This document shows, in pieces, positions 9,866-17,955 of a stretch of 64,000 nucleotides of DNA. The stretch is from Hyphomicrobiaceae bacterium. GTDB lineage: Bacteria > Pseudomonadota > Alphaproteobacteria > Rhizobiales > Devosiaceae. Every line of letters begins with the position of its first letter. Position 1 is the first letter of the stretch. A program made the translations under genes and the position numbers. Under the pieces are notes generated by a model that saw only the letters and a list, made by a program, of their open reading frames with translations, had not been told where the DNA came from and did no database searches. Where the stretch lies: the NCBI GenBank assembly GCA_020638065.1, contig JACKJG010000004.1:1-64000 (forward strand), written 5' to 3'.

Positions 9866-10529
9866 GTCTTCTCCATCTTCTCAAATCCACGCCGGCAGGC
9901 ATTTCGGCCCGTTCGGCTCCCGCCTCCGACGGGATCTTCCGCCACAAGCCGCCTGACATTCGGATGTCGGCCCACGACCAATCAAGCTCTGTCTCCCACC
10001 AGACAGAGCCAAAATCCAGCCATTCTTTGGGCAGGAACCAATCGATGGTTCGCGCACAAGGCCAGCATCACTCGTGGGTGGCGATTCCAATCGCCGTCAA
10101 AACGTCCGTGGCACAAATCTACTGCGAATTGGCCGAATAGCAGCGAACAGATCGCTTCCGCGAAGCGCACCGATCAAATCAAAGCAGGTGTTCTCGCCAC
10201 ACCTGATCGAATTACGTCGAAAATCTCTGGGCCAGACAAGGGTCAGGTTTTGAATTTGCGGGAAAATGCAAACCCAGAATTTTGGGAACCGAATGCCTCT
10301 GGAAACGTGTTTCGGGAATGGAGAATGCTGCAAAACTGGGCAACCCAAGACCCCGCGTCTCATCCGTTTTTGCGGTGAACCCGGAGGATCGTGTGCGGCC
10401 CAACATGGCAGCGCCCATTTTTTGGTGGCAAGCTCGCCTTGGGGCGAGTTCGCCGGCCGGCGAAAGCAACACCGGCCCTCGTTGCCGGAATTCCCCGGCT
10501 GCGCCAAAAAATCCGGAACGCGATAGGGC
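9866..10529. other. 664-bp intergenic region without a convincing gene
   Basis: No frame in this stretch shows a recognisable domain, a good ribosome site or typical codon use. It separates the SDR gene from the isomerase-cupin-binding protein unit. Apart from the palindromic block at 10433-10464 nothing structured was seen. The SDR promoter presumably lies in its left part, but no convincing -35/-10 pair was found. Confidence 0.5.
10433..10464. repeat. double palindrome (REP-like or structural)
   Basis: Two adjacent inverted repeats: CTCGCC-TTGG-GGCGAG at 10433-10448, and the perfect 16-bp palindrome TTCGCCGGCCGGCGAA at 10449-10464. No T-run follows, so this is not an ordinary intrinsic terminator. 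It lies just beyond the 3' end of the leftward isomerase gene, which fits an mRNA-stabilising or REP-like element. No second copy was noticed in the window. Confidence 0.45.
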
Positions 10530-11393
10530 TCAGGCCCCGCGCTGAACGAAAGGTGACCCCACCCGATCAGCCAGGAAGTGAAGTCGGGCGAAAGAGATCG
10601 CATACTCCGCTTCGGTTGCGAGATGCTCAGTGAAGCAGGACATGTTCGGATCGAGCTTGGCCGCCCGCTCCAGCAGGGCCGTATGGTCGACGACACCGTC
10701 TCCGATCTGCACTTCGTCGAACTTGAGAAGCATGTGCTTCCAGTCCCAAAGCAGATCCTTGATATGGATGCCGCCAATATAGGTCTCGAGCAGGTCGAAG
10801 GCTTCGTGCACCAGCTCGGTCGTGTGATAGTATCGTTGCTGGCTGATCATGTTGACCAGATCGAGATGAACACCGACGGATGGGTGATCAACCCAATCGA
10901 GGAACGCACGGATGTCGGCTGGCTGGTAAAAAAACGAGGTCGTCCAGGGTTCGATCAAAAGGCGCGTCGTTTCGAGTTCCAGCCCGTCGACGGCACGCAG
11001 CAATATGTCCCGGAATTCGGCCCGGCATTCGTCGGTGAACATGTAGGGATGCGGTGCGGCGAGATGATCTTCTTCGCCGACGGTTCCAACCAGAATGACC
11101 ACCGAGTCGGCCCCCATCAGGTCGGCCTTCTTCAGCCCGCGGCGCAGCTGCTCGATGCGCTGGGCACGAATCTCGGGATCACGATTCATGAGATTTGGCC
11201 GGTGCAGTGCCTCGGCGATTGTCAGACCAAGACCGCGCGCATGTTCTCCATAGGCGATGGCTTCGTCATCAGCCATGTCGGCGAACTGCATGGGGGCGAC
11301 AAGTGTTGAAAGCCCGAACGTATCGAACGTGTCAATGAGGGCATCAAGCCCTGCGATATCGGCAGGGCGGTACATGAGGCCACCGAGCCTCAC
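10530..11393 (-). CDS. sugar phosphate isomerase/epimerase family (TIM barrel)
   Basis: 287-residue xylose-isomerase-like TIM-barrel protein. Metal-site segments are visible: RLLIEPWTTSFF (Glu), GVHLDLVNMI (His/Asp), GGIHIKDLLW (His) and CFTEHLATEAEY near the end. The start is a GTG forming a 4-bp GTGA overlap with the stop of the upstream cupin gene, so translation is probably coupled. It is the last gene of the binding protein - small protein - cupin - isomerase unit. Family members isomerise, epimerise or dehydrate sugars and inositol derivatives. The exact substrate is not assignable. Confidence 0.82.
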   Translation of the reverse strand: MRLGGLMYRPADIAGLDALIDTFDTFGLSTLVAPMQFADMADDEAIAYGEHARGLGLTIAEALHRPNLMNRDPEIRAQRIEQLRRGLKKADLMGADSVVILVGTVGEEDHLAAPHPYMFTDECRAEFRDILLRAVDGLELETTRLLIEPWTTSFFYQPADIRAFLDWVDHPSVGVHLDLVNMISQQRYYHTTELVHEAFDLLETYIGGIHIKDLLWDWKHMLLKFDEVQIGDGVVDHTALLERAAKLDPNMSCFTEHLATEAEYAISFARLHFLADRVGSPFVQRGA

Positions 11394-12064
11394 GCGGTCA
11401 CGTCCTCGTCGCCGGGAACGCAAGCATGGCTACGAGCCCATTTTGCCAGCGACCCGACGGAATGGTCGTCGACCGGCCTGGTCCATGTGGCGCCGCAGCG
11501 GCTGCACGTCGCATCAAAGGGGTTCATCGCGTCGTCAACTTCGCCAACGACGATGGTCGGGGAAAACGCGTCAGGCATCGGCGTAATCGGTGCCTTGGAC
11601 GTGTACATCGTTGGCGTGATCGAGATGAGCCGCAACGGCTTGCCTCCGATTGCCCGGAACGAGTGGCCAGTGCCAGGATAGATCGCAACAAGGCTGCCGG
11701 CCCCGACCGTTTCAACATCACCGTTCGAGAAGGTCATCTCGCCTTCCCCTTCGACAACAATGTACCATTCCTCCACATCGGTGCCGCTGGGTACATCGCG
11801 ATGAATGTGCATGCCGATCGCGACGTCGTCGCTCGGGGGGAGCGTGGCGAAGGAAATGTGAGGCTTTCCCAGACCACGATTGAAAATGTTGCGGACCGAT
11901 ATGGGAACGTCAGATCCGTGGATACAACGCTCGGTGAATGGCAGATTGTCGAAGCCGTATCGCCGCCATCCACGCCCGTAATGATGATCGATCGGAGCGC
12001 GGTCGCGATCGCCAGAATTCGCGCTTTGTTCGGTTTTGGCGTTTGCGGGAAGAACGTCACTCAT
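11390..12064 (-). CDS. cupin-domain protein with C-terminal Cys-pair tail
   Basis: 224-residue cytoplasmic protein with a central cupin fold: IGMHIHRDVPSGTDVEEWYIVVEGEGEM supplies the His-His-Glu metal triad and GSLVAIYPGTGHSF the distal His. After the cupin there is a tail with CSRCGATW and a later Cys (HACVPG), which looks like a small zinc site. It overlaps the isomerase gene by 4 bp and follows a small barrel-type gene by 16 nt. It could be a dioxygenase, an isomerase or a sugar-binding cupin. The added Cys tail is not something I can tie to a named family. Confidence 0.75.
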   Translation of the reverse strand: MSDVLPANAKTEQSANSGDRDRAPIDHHYGRGWRRYGFDNLPFTERCIHGSDVPISVRNIFNRGLGKPHISFATLPPSDDVAIGMHIHRDVPSGTDVEEWYIVVEGEGEMTFSNGDVETVGAGSLVAIYPGTGHSFRAIGGKPLRLISITPTMYTSKAPITPMPDAFSPTIVVGEVDDAMNPFDATCSRCGATWTRPVDDHSVGSLAKWARSHACVPGDEDVTA

Positions 12065-12080
12065 GTCCGGCGGCTTTCAT

Positions 12081-12425
12081 CTAGTCGTTGTTCACTTGTC
12101 GCGGTCCGATCTTGGTGTAGATCCAGACTTCATGGCGCGCTTCCCATAACGGTGGGTTCGGCCGGCCGATCAGCCCGATATCCGGCCGCTGCCTCAGCGC
12201 CTCGAGTATTTTGCCGTCCTCACATTCGACCTCGTACACTGCTGCATAGCGGTAGGGAGGCGACTGATCGGGCCGCTGTTCGGATGCTAGTCGATAGCGC
12301 TGCGCGGCAACCCAACCCGGCGCACCCAACACGTCAGGGACATGAACCTGATCGTAGAACCTGTTGAACTCGGCTTCCTTTCCGGGCACCGGGTTCGTGA
12401 GAGCCACGAACATATGCTTGGCCAT
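12081..12425 (-). CDS. small dimeric alpha/beta-barrel-like (EthD/dabb type) protein A
   Basis: 114 residues with the pattern of a ferredoxin-like dimeric alpha/beta barrel: strand FVALTNPVPGKEAEF, helix NRFYDQVHVPDVLGAPGW, then AAQRYRLA and a YAAVYEVE strand. The conserved EFNRFYDQVHVPD helix has the His often used by EthD/dabb enzymes. A paralogue lies in the same cluster at 14242-14643 (EFNEWYDKHHFDEIMAIEGF). Placed between the binding-protein gene and the cupin, it probably acts on the imported compound, for example as a mutarotase, lactonase or stress-barrel enzyme. That role is inference. Confidence 0.65.
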   Translation of the reverse strand: MAKHMFVALTNPVPGKEAEFNRFYDQVHVPDVLGAPGWVAAQRYRLASEQRPDQSPPYRYAAVYEVECEDGKILEALRQRPDIGLIGRPNPPLWEARHEVWIYTKIGPRQVNND

Positions 12426-12474
12426 GACCTTGAACTTCCGTTGGTTGCGTCGGGTTGTTTGCTTTCGCTACGTG

Positions 12475-13758
12475 CTATTGCCGGTCGTAGAAGGTATCCA
12501 TGTCGGCAAGAACATCATCGACAGTCTTCTGGCCCGTAAAGAGCCCCTGAAGGCTCTGCCCGAAATTGGTGTTCATGTCGGTGTTGGGCCAGATAGCGGT
12601 CGGGTCAGAAAGCACCTGACCGTTGTTGAAGTAGTCTGCGAGATCGGCATAAAGACCCGGAAGATCGCCTGCCGTTGCCTCTGCGGGCGAAATCACCTGG
12701 CTTGCCCGGGCGAATATTGTTGCCTGATCGCCGCTCGAGATGAAGTCGAGGAACATGTTGGCCGCTTCGGCATTGCCGGCGCCGGTCCAGACGGCCAATC
12801 CGCCGCTCGGCTGAACAACGACCCGCGTATCCTCGGCAACATCACCCGGAGGCGGGAAAAGCCCGATGTCGAGGTCAGGAGTCTGCTGCAAAACCTGTCC
12901 GTTCAGGATTCCCGAGGTAAACATCATGGCCGACTGACCGGTAGCGAACTGGGTGACCATCTCGGCCAGAGGAGAGCCGCTCGCGCCCGGCGAGAAGCAA
13001 CCGCCCTTGATCATGTCGTCGAGACGTTGAATGGCGCGGCGCCATCCTTCGGTTCCAGCGAACGTAACCTCACCAGCCGCCCGTTTGGCCATCCAGTCCG
13101 GGTCGTCGGCAAGCACCGTGCTTCCGGCCAGGGTAGCCGTGTTGTTGGCGTTCACCACGGCGCTGCCGCCAGCCCATGCGATCGGGATGGTCCCTTCAGC
13201 CTTGATCTGTGCGCATACGCCGAGAAGCTCATCGAAAGTAGTCGGAATGGCGATGTTGTGCTCCGCAAAATACGCTTTGCTGTATGAGAGCAGGGCCAGC
13301 GGAGCGATGCCGAGATCACGCGCCCTGACCGCACCATCATACTCGTACATCGCCTTCGTCGGCTGGTACATCGACGGAATCCAGTCGGCGCCCGAAAGAT
13401 CGGCGAGATAGCCGGCCTTGGCGAACGGTGTGACGCTGTAGGAGCGAGCCTGGCCGGCCAGCACAAACACAAGGTCGGTACCGCTGCCGCCGGCAAACTG
13501 GGTTGGAATGGTCGTGGCGTAGGCTTGCCCTGCCTCGTAATAGGTCGCCTCGATGTTGATGTCGGGGTGCGCGGCTTCGAACGCTTCGATCAGCTGATCG
13601 AACCCGGCCTGATAGCTCGAAAGAGCTGCCAGTTTGAGCGTGTCGGCCGCGGCCGGCTGCGCCATGGCCATGGACGCCAAGGCAAGCGGTGCCGCGAGCA
13701 TCCAGACAGGCTTCAATCGCGCGGAATGAGACCCTGCCCAATTGCGAATGTTAAACAT
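12475..13758 (-). CDS. ABC transporter extracellular solute-binding protein (family 1)
   Basis: Periplasmic binding component of a carbohydrate-type ABC importer, about 427 residues from the chosen ATG, which has AGGAGG 10 nt upstream. A longer frame upstream is rejected because the signal peptide starts here: basic N-terminus, then WMLAAPLALASMAMAQPAAA and cleavage near ADTLKLA. The body matches family-1 binding proteins (PDINIEATYYEAGQAYATTI, GTDLVFVLAGQ, ATGQSAMMFTSGILNGQ). The permeases and ATPase are upstream on the same strand. An operator-like site and promoter of its own lie at 14008-14047. Confidence 0.9.
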   Translation of the reverse strand: MFNIRNWAGSHSARLKPVWMLAAPLALASMAMAQPAAADTLKLAALSSYQAGFDQLIEAFEAAHPDINIEATYYEAGQAYATTIPTQFAGGSGTDLVFVLAGQARSYSVTPFAKAGYLADLSGADWIPSMYQPTKAMYEYDGAVRARDLGIAPLALLSYSKAYFAEHNIAIPTTFDELLGVCAQIKAEGTIPIAWAGGSAVVNANNTATLAGSTVLADDPDWMAKRAAGEVTFAGTEGWRRAIQRLDDMIKGGCFSPGASGSPLAEMVTQFATGQSAMMFTSGILNGQVLQQTPDLDIGLFPPPGDVAEDTRVVVQPSGGLAVWTGAGNAEAANMFLDFISSGDQATIFARASQVISPAEATAGDLPGLYADLADYFNNGQVLSDPTAIWPNTDMNTNFGQSLQGLFTGQKTVDDVLADMDTFYDRQ

Positions 13759-13813
13759 TGTGATTTTCCCTCCTGATTTCGTTGTTTGAACCGTTATTCT
13801 AAGCGTCGAGCAC

Positions 13814-13960
13814 TCAGGCTGCCCGGTCTGCGACTGCACGGATCTTCAGCGGCGTTCCCGGCACCATGGTTTCAGTCCGGTGATCGCTTTCGTAGTCGGC
13901 CAGGAGCTCCCTTTCGAGCCGCAACTCGGCATCCTGGGCTGGACTAGGTTCTGCGCGCAT
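13814..13960 (-). CDS. possible 48-residue leader or remnant reading frame
   Basis: Short acidic frame (MRAEPSPAQDAELRLERELL...) lying between promoter P2 and the binding-protein gene on the transcribed strand. GGGAGG occurs upstream but 15-20 nt from the ATG, too far to be convincing. No family is recognised. It could be a small real gene, a leader frame, or the tail of a decayed gene. Its position makes it worth listing, but support is weak. Confidence 0.25.
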   Translation of the reverse strand: MRAEPSPAQDAELRLERELLADYESDHRTETMVPGTPLKIRAVADRAA

Positions 13961-14007
13961 GAGCAGCGACAGTCCTCCCTCTCTCGCCACAGCCAATTTA
14001 TTGGCAA

Positions 14008-14047
14008 GTGGCTAAGCCAATATCGCATGGTCCAGTTCGGCTGTCAA
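14008..14047 (-). promoter_or_regulatory. promoter P2 with operator-like palindrome
   Basis: Reading leftward: -35 TTGACA (14042-14047), a 17-bp spacer and -10 GATATT (14019-14024). The palindromic motif ATTGGCTTAGCCAC (14008-14021) overlaps the -10 end and the expected start site. The same motif with one change sits in the same place at P1 (17708-17748). The layout suggests repression of the binding-protein unit by a regulator shared with the permease unit. The regulator is not in this window. Confidence 0.7.
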
Positions 14048-14241
14048 TGAACCCATGCGATTGATACTGAGGGGATTTTGGTGAGCCCCGACGTCCACAT
14101 TTGGGACTCAAAGAGGGCATTGCCGGCTTGTCCGACATCACCGATCTGAGTGCCGTTTTACGATTGCGTGCACACCGTGTCGTTGCACCGAACACGGCAG
14201 ATGGCTTCGTTTCGATGTCGAAGTCGGTCTCGCGGCTGTGG

Positions 14242-14643
14242 TCAGCCATTCAGGGACGATCCCATCAGCGAGTAAACCCATGCTGCGGTGTCGGCTTTCA
14301 GGGCCGTTGTCTTGACAAAGCCGGGACTGGCGTTGCGCAGCCGCTCATGTACGTCCGCTGGATCGCCTTCAAATCCGTAAAGTGTAAGGAAGCGCCAGGG
14401 CGACATCTGTCCGGGGCGTTGGTCGGGATGTAGCTCGAAACGCTGCCCCCACAGGAACCCTTCGATGGCCATGATCTCATCGAAGTGATGCTTGTCGTAC
14501 CATTCGTTGAACTCGGCCTCGCGTCCGGGTTCGGCATTGGTGAACACAACAAAAAGATGCGGCGCGCTATTCGCGAAAGCCACTTGGGATATCCCGTCGC
14601 CGGCCGACGTTGACGCCGGAACGCCTGGTTTTAGGCCGGTCAC
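14242..14643 (-). CDS. small dimeric alpha/beta-barrel-like (EthD/dabb type) protein B
   Basis: 133 residues starting at a GTG that overlaps the ATPase stop by 4 bp (GTGA), so it is coupled to the transporter genes. After about 25 extra residues it follows the same pattern as protein A: FVVFTNAEPGREAEFNEWYDKHHFDEIMAIEGFLWGQRFEL, then WRFLTLYGFEGDP. The shared helix with YDxxH and the final aromatic strand indicate the same fold. Two paralogues in one uptake cluster suggest two related chemical steps, or a heteromer. No reaction can be named. Confidence 0.65.
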   Translation of the reverse strand: MTGLKPGVPASTSAGDGISQVAFANSAPHLFVVFTNAEPGREAEFNEWYDKHHFDEIMAIEGFLWGQRFELHPDQRPGQMSPWRFLTLYGFEGDPADVHERLRNASPGFVKTTALKADTAAWVYSLMGSSLNG

Positions 14644-15833
14644 AGCACCGCCCTGCCACTTTCGAGATCGAAGAAGTGCAGGCGATCCAGCCCCACGCCA
14701 AGTTCGACGGTCGAACCTGGCTGAGGAACGATTGATGGATCAATTCTCGCGATCAGGGCGACTTCGTCGCCCTTTGATCCATCCTGCAGCATTGCCGGAG
14801 CGGCAGCGCTGACCTCCTCGGCGGCTTCCATAATCTCATCGGCGGAAACCGGCTTTGCCGAGATTGAAACGTGGAGGAGCCGTTCGGCCCCGAGCATTTC
14901 GCTTCGCTCCACGGTCGCCTTCAGCTTCGCGCTGTTGTCTGTTGGCGGGAGGGAAAGATGTTCAGGGCGAATCCCGATCACGATACTGCCCGACTCGTGC
15001 TCGAGCAGCGCCGGCCGCTGAGCCAGCGTCTTCGGCGGCAGAACCAGTTCCTGAGGTCCGATCCCCAGAACGAGATCATCTCCTCGCCGGCTCAGCTCCG
15101 CTGTCACGAAATTCATGCCCGGCGAACCGATGAAAGCGGCGACGAAAAGATTTGCTGGCTGGCCGTAGATGACCTCGGGGGAACCTTCCTGTTGAAGCAC
15201 CCCTTTTCGCATGACCGCGATCCGCGTTCCCATGGTCATGGCTTCGACCTGATCGTGGGTCACATAGATCGTTGTAATGCCCAGTTCAGCTTGAATTCGC
15301 GAGATTTCCGAACGCATCTGAACGCGCAGCTTGGCGTCGAGATTGGACAGAGGCTCATCCATGAGAAACGCCTGCGGCTCGCGCACGATCGCACGCCCCA
15401 TCGCCACCCGTTGGCGCTGGCCGCCAGAGAGGGTTCTGGGCTTGCGGTCCAGCATGTCGCTGATGCCCAGCACCGCTGCGGTCCGTTCGACCCTGTCCCG
15501 TCGTTCGGCCCGCGGAACTCCTTGGCTGAGCAGCGGAAAAGCGATGTTTTCAAACACCGACATATGGGGATAGAGCGCATAATTCTGAAAGACCATGGCG
15601 ATGTCGCGCTTGCCCGGTTCGACATCGTTGATCAATTCGCCGCCAAGGTGAATTTCACCTTCGGAAATCTCCTCAAGTCCCGCAACCATCCGCAGCGCCG
15701 TCGTCTTGCCGCATCCGGACGGACCAACGAGCACCATGAAGTCGCCATCGGCAATGTCGAGATTCAGATCGATGACGGCGCGGTTGCCGTCGGGATATCG
15801 CTTGCCGACGTTTTTTAGGTGAATTGATGCCAC
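14640..15833 (-). CDS. carbohydrate ABC transporter ATPase (UgpC/MsmK-like)
   Basis: 397-residue nucleotide-binding subunit energising the importer at the inner membrane. Motifs: Walker A GPSGCGKTT, Q-loop MVFQNYALYPHMSV, signature LSGGQRQRVAMGRAI, Walker B AFLMDEPLSNLDAKLR, and switch His in TIYVTHDQVEAM. A C-terminal TOBE/OB regulatory region follows (EHESGSIVIGIRPEHLSL), which classes it with CUT1 carbohydrate transporters. It follows the second permease by 3 nt and overlaps the next small gene by 4 bp, so it lies inside a tightly packed operon. Confidence 0.93.
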   Translation of the reverse strand: MASIHLKNVGKRYPDGNRAVIDLNLDIADGDFMVLVGPSGCGKTTALRMVAGLEEISEGEIHLGGELINDVEPGKRDIAMVFQNYALYPHMSVFENIAFPLLSQGVPRAERRDRVERTAAVLGISDMLDRKPRTLSGGQRQRVAMGRAIVREPQAFLMDEPLSNLDAKLRVQMRSEISRIQAELGITTIYVTHDQVEAMTMGTRIAVMRKGVLQQEGSPEVIYGQPANLFVAAFIGSPGMNFVTAELSRRGDDLVLGIGPQELVLPPKTLAQRPALLEHESGSIVIGIRPEHLSLPPTDNSAKLKATVERSEMLGAERLLHVSISAKPVSADEIMEAAEEVSAAAPAMLQDGSKGDEVALIARIDPSIVPQPGSTVELGVGLDRLHFFDLESGRAVL

Positions 15834-15836
15834 TGA

Positions 15837-16673
15837 CTACCCCCTGATTCCGCCGGAAAACCCTCGGATCATCTGCTTTTGTGCGATGAGGAAGAATACG
15901 AGAAGCGGTGCCAGGGCGATTACGACCGCCGCGAACACCAGATTCCATTGCGTGAGGTACTCACCGACGAATGAGTAGATGGCCACCGGAAGCGTCTCGC
16001 GGCCGCTGCCACCGAGGAAAATGAGCGACGCAAAGAAATCGTTCCATATGAACAGCCCGGTCAGGATCGCGACCGTGCCGGTAATCGGCCGGAGCAACGG
16101 GAAGACGACCTGCACATAGGTTCGCACCAGCCCGGCGCCATCCATTCGTGCTGCCTCCTCGTAATCCCGGGGAATCGTGCGCACGAACCCGGTATAAAGG
16201 AACACCGTCAACGGCGTCAGAATGCCGACCCAGAGAATGATCATGCCCAGATAGGTTCCGATCAGACCCAAACTGCGGAACAGCACGAAAAGCGGCAACA
16301 CGGTCAACTGAAACGGCACGATAATGCCTATGACAAAGAGCGTATAAAGCGTCGCGCTCAGCTTTCCAGGCCGGCGGGCGATCGCATAGGCGCTGAGCGA
16401 TCCGATAACGATAAGGGTCGCAACGGATCCAACCGTGATGATGACGGAGCTGATCATCGCGCTGGCCATGCCGCCGGAATTCCTGGCTTGCCAAGCGCGC
16501 GAGAAATTCTCGAAATGCAGGTCGGTCGGGAATGTCAACGGGCTGGTAAAGAGCTCCTGCGGCGGCTTGAGCGAAATCGAAACCAGCAGATAAAGCGGCA
16601 GGCAGAACGCTATCGCCAGAAGCAACAGCAGAACCTCCCAGATCAGCGTCTTGCGGCTATAGCGATCGCGCAT
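15837..16673 (-). CDS. carbohydrate ABC transporter permease (MalG/UgpE-like)
   Basis: About 278 residues, six predicted membrane segments (for example WEVLLLLLAIAFCLPLYLLVSI and TLYTLFVIGIIVPFQLTVLPLFVLF). The cytoplasmic EAA loop that contacts the ATPase reads EEAARMDGAGLVRTYVQVVFPLLRP. I start at the ATG that overlaps the upstream permease stop by one base (TGATG). The longer frame overlaps that gene and adds a non-membrane extension. It belongs to the CUT1 importer with its neighbours. Confidence 0.92.
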   Translation of the reverse strand: MRDRYSRKTLIWEVLLLLLAIAFCLPLYLLVSISLKPPQELFTSPLTFPTDLHFENFSRAWQARNSGGMASAMISSVIITVGSVATLIVIGSLSAYAIARRPGKLSATLYTLFVIGIIVPFQLTVLPLFVLFRSLGLIGTYLGMIILWVGILTPLTVFLYTGFVRTIPRDYEEAARMDGAGLVRTYVQVVFPLLRPITGTVAILTGLFIWNDFFASLIFLGGSGRETLPVAIYSFVGEYLTQWNLVFAAVVIALAPLLVFFLIAQKQMIRGFSGGIRG

Positions 16674-17572
16674 CAGAGCCTCGTTTCCTGATATCGGAGA
16701 AGAGAGACCTGCGCGATCGAGAGGATCGCGACCAGGCCGGTAAGAATAAGCGCCAGCGCCGATCCGTAGCCAAAACGGCCATAGACGAACGTATTCTGCC
16801 ACACCTGGGTAGCAAGGGTCTCGGTGGCATTGACCGGACCGCCGCCGGTCATCGACAGGACCTGGTCAAAAGCTCCGAGACCATAAATGAGGGTAAGTGT
16901 GGCGCTGACCGTGATCGCCGGAGCAAGGAGCGGCAGGGTCACCTTGCGGAACTTCAGCCAGGGCGAAGCCCCATCCATGGCCACCGCATCGTGAAGTTCG
17001 TCGGGGATGCCCTCAAGACCGGCCAGATAGATGACCATGGTCAGGCCCGTATACTGCCAAACCAACACGACCAGGATGGTGTAGATCGCCCAGTTCGGGT
17101 CTGCGAGCCAGACCAATTGCCAGGATTCAAGGCCCGCCGCACCCAGGATGCGATTGAGCGGCCCCGAATATTGGAAGATGTATTGCCAGATATAACCCGT
17201 CGCCAGATGGCTCAGAGCAAAGGGCAAAAAGAACATGGCGCGCATGAGGTTTCGCGTCTTGAATGCTGTCCGCAGGCTCATGGCCAGCATCAGTCCGAGC
17301 ACGTTGCAGATGACAACGAGCAATCCGGCCAGCTGAAACGTGTGGACCAGCGCATTGCTGGTGGTCGGGTCTCTGAATATGGCAAAGAAATTGTCGAACC
17401 CGATCCAGTTCGCATCGGCTCCGTTCCAGTCGGTAAACGCAAACGTGCCACCGACGATTGAAGGCAAAAAGCGAAGCCCGATCAAAGCGGCCACTGCTGG
17501 CAGCGCGATGAGCCACGGCACCTTGTTCAGTGATCTTCCCCGGCCCCTTGGCCCGCTGACCTGGTCAACCAC
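16673..17572 (-). CDS. carbohydrate ABC transporter permease (MalF/UgpA-like)
   Basis: First gene of the transport operon, about 299 residues if translation starts at the GTG with GAGG 8 nt upstream. Membrane segments include VPWLIALPAVAALIGLRFLPSI and a C-terminal YGSALALILTGLVAILSIAQ. The EAA loop is DELHDAVAMDGASPWLKFRKVTLPLLAP. It is preceded by promoter P1 with an operator-like palindrome. Together with the second permease, ATPase and binding protein it makes a complete CUT1-type importer. The sugar is unknown. Confidence 0.9.
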   Translation of the reverse strand: MVDQVSGPRGRGRSLNKVPWLIALPAVAALIGLRFLPSIVGGTFAFTDWNGADANWIGFDNFFAIFRDPTTSNALVHTFQLAGLLVVICNVLGLMLAMSLRTAFKTRNLMRAMFFLPFALSHLATGYIWQYIFQYSGPLNRILGAAGLESWQLVWLADPNWAIYTILVVLVWQYTGLTMVIYLAGLEGIPDELHDAVAMDGASPWLKFRKVTLPLLAPAITVSATLTLIYGLGAFDQVLSMTGGGPVNATETLATQVWQNTFVYGRFGYGSALALILTGLVAILSIAQVSLLRYQETRL

Positions 17573-17878
17573 AACCAGTTCCTCGCATGCGTGCACCAGC
17601 AACCGACGAGCCTAATTCGGACAAGCCCCAAAAGCCTCGACCTGCGAGGTTACGCGGTAAATGGTCGTTGATCACTTTTCTCCCGCAGCCGGCTTAATCG
17701 CTCTTATGTGGCTATGCCAATTATGGTCAATCTTGTTTTTGACGTCAAGTGCAACACGGAAGGGTTTCGCGCGTCACGGCCCACGCGCGCGACCCCTCCG
17801 AAGGAAAGCGTCATCGCATCGGCGATGCGCGTGGGGTGGCACGAAAATGTCAGAACCCTGCAAATCGGGGAGACTGAA
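17573..17878. other. 306-bp regulatory region between permease operon and tRNA
   Basis: Holds promoter P1 at 17708-17748 and about 135 nt of leader before the permease start. The remainder up to the tRNA 3' end shows no gene and no T-tailed hairpin for the tRNA transcript that I can see. Confidence 0.6.
17708..17748 (-). promoter_or_regulatory. promoter P1 with operator-like palindrome
   Basis: Reading leftward: -35 TTGACG (17743-17748), exactly 17 bp, -10 CATAAT (17720-17725). The palindrome ATTGGCATAGCCAC (17708-17721) overlaps the -10 end and the expected transcription start. The same architecture occurs at P2 (14008-14047). This predicts coordinated repression of both units of the cluster. 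A GntR- or LacI-type repressor would fit, but none is encoded nearby. Confidence 0.7.
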
Positions 17879-17955
17879 TGGTGGGCCCGGCAGGACTCGA
17901 ACCTGCAACCAGACCGTTATGAGCGGTCGGCTCTAACCAATTGAGCTACAGGCCC
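17879..17955 (-). tRNA. tRNA with CAU anticodon, probably tRNA-Ile2
   Basis: A 77-nt cloverleaf: acceptor GGGCCTG pairs with CGGGCCC (one T-G wobble), D-stem GCTC/GAGC, anticodon stem GACCG/CGGTC with loop CTCATAA, T-stem GCAGG/CCTGC with loop TTCGAGT, discriminator A and an encoded CCA end. The anticodon is CAT. The C4-G69 and C5-G68 pairs, known as identity elements for the lysidine synthetase TilS, point to isoleucine tRNA (lysidine at C34, reading AUA) rather than elongator methionine. Automatic pipelines would label it tRNA-Met. Confidence 0.9.

Larger units (their letters stand above)
13759..14241. other. 483-bp non-coding stretch with internal promoter
   Basis: Separates the transport genes (permeases, ATPase, small protein B) from the binding-protein unit. 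It contains promoter/operator P2 (14008-14047), an adjacent GCCAA-TTTA-TTGGC palindrome at 13992-14005, and the doubtful small frame at 13814-13960. The part from about 14050 to 14241 shows nothing I can support beyond a weak dihydrodipicolinate-synthase-like echo on the plus strand. Confidence 0.5.

Noticed and set aside
10097..10777. 226-codon minus-strand frame through the 9.9-10.5 kb gap
   Set aside because: Half of it overlaps the isomerase gene in another frame, and the rest has no recognisable family or start signal.
14101..14280. Dihydrodipicolinate-synthase-like phrase (GLKEGIAGLSDITDL) on the plus strand
   Set aside because: Only a short echo without flanking motifs of the family; could be chance or a very old remnant.
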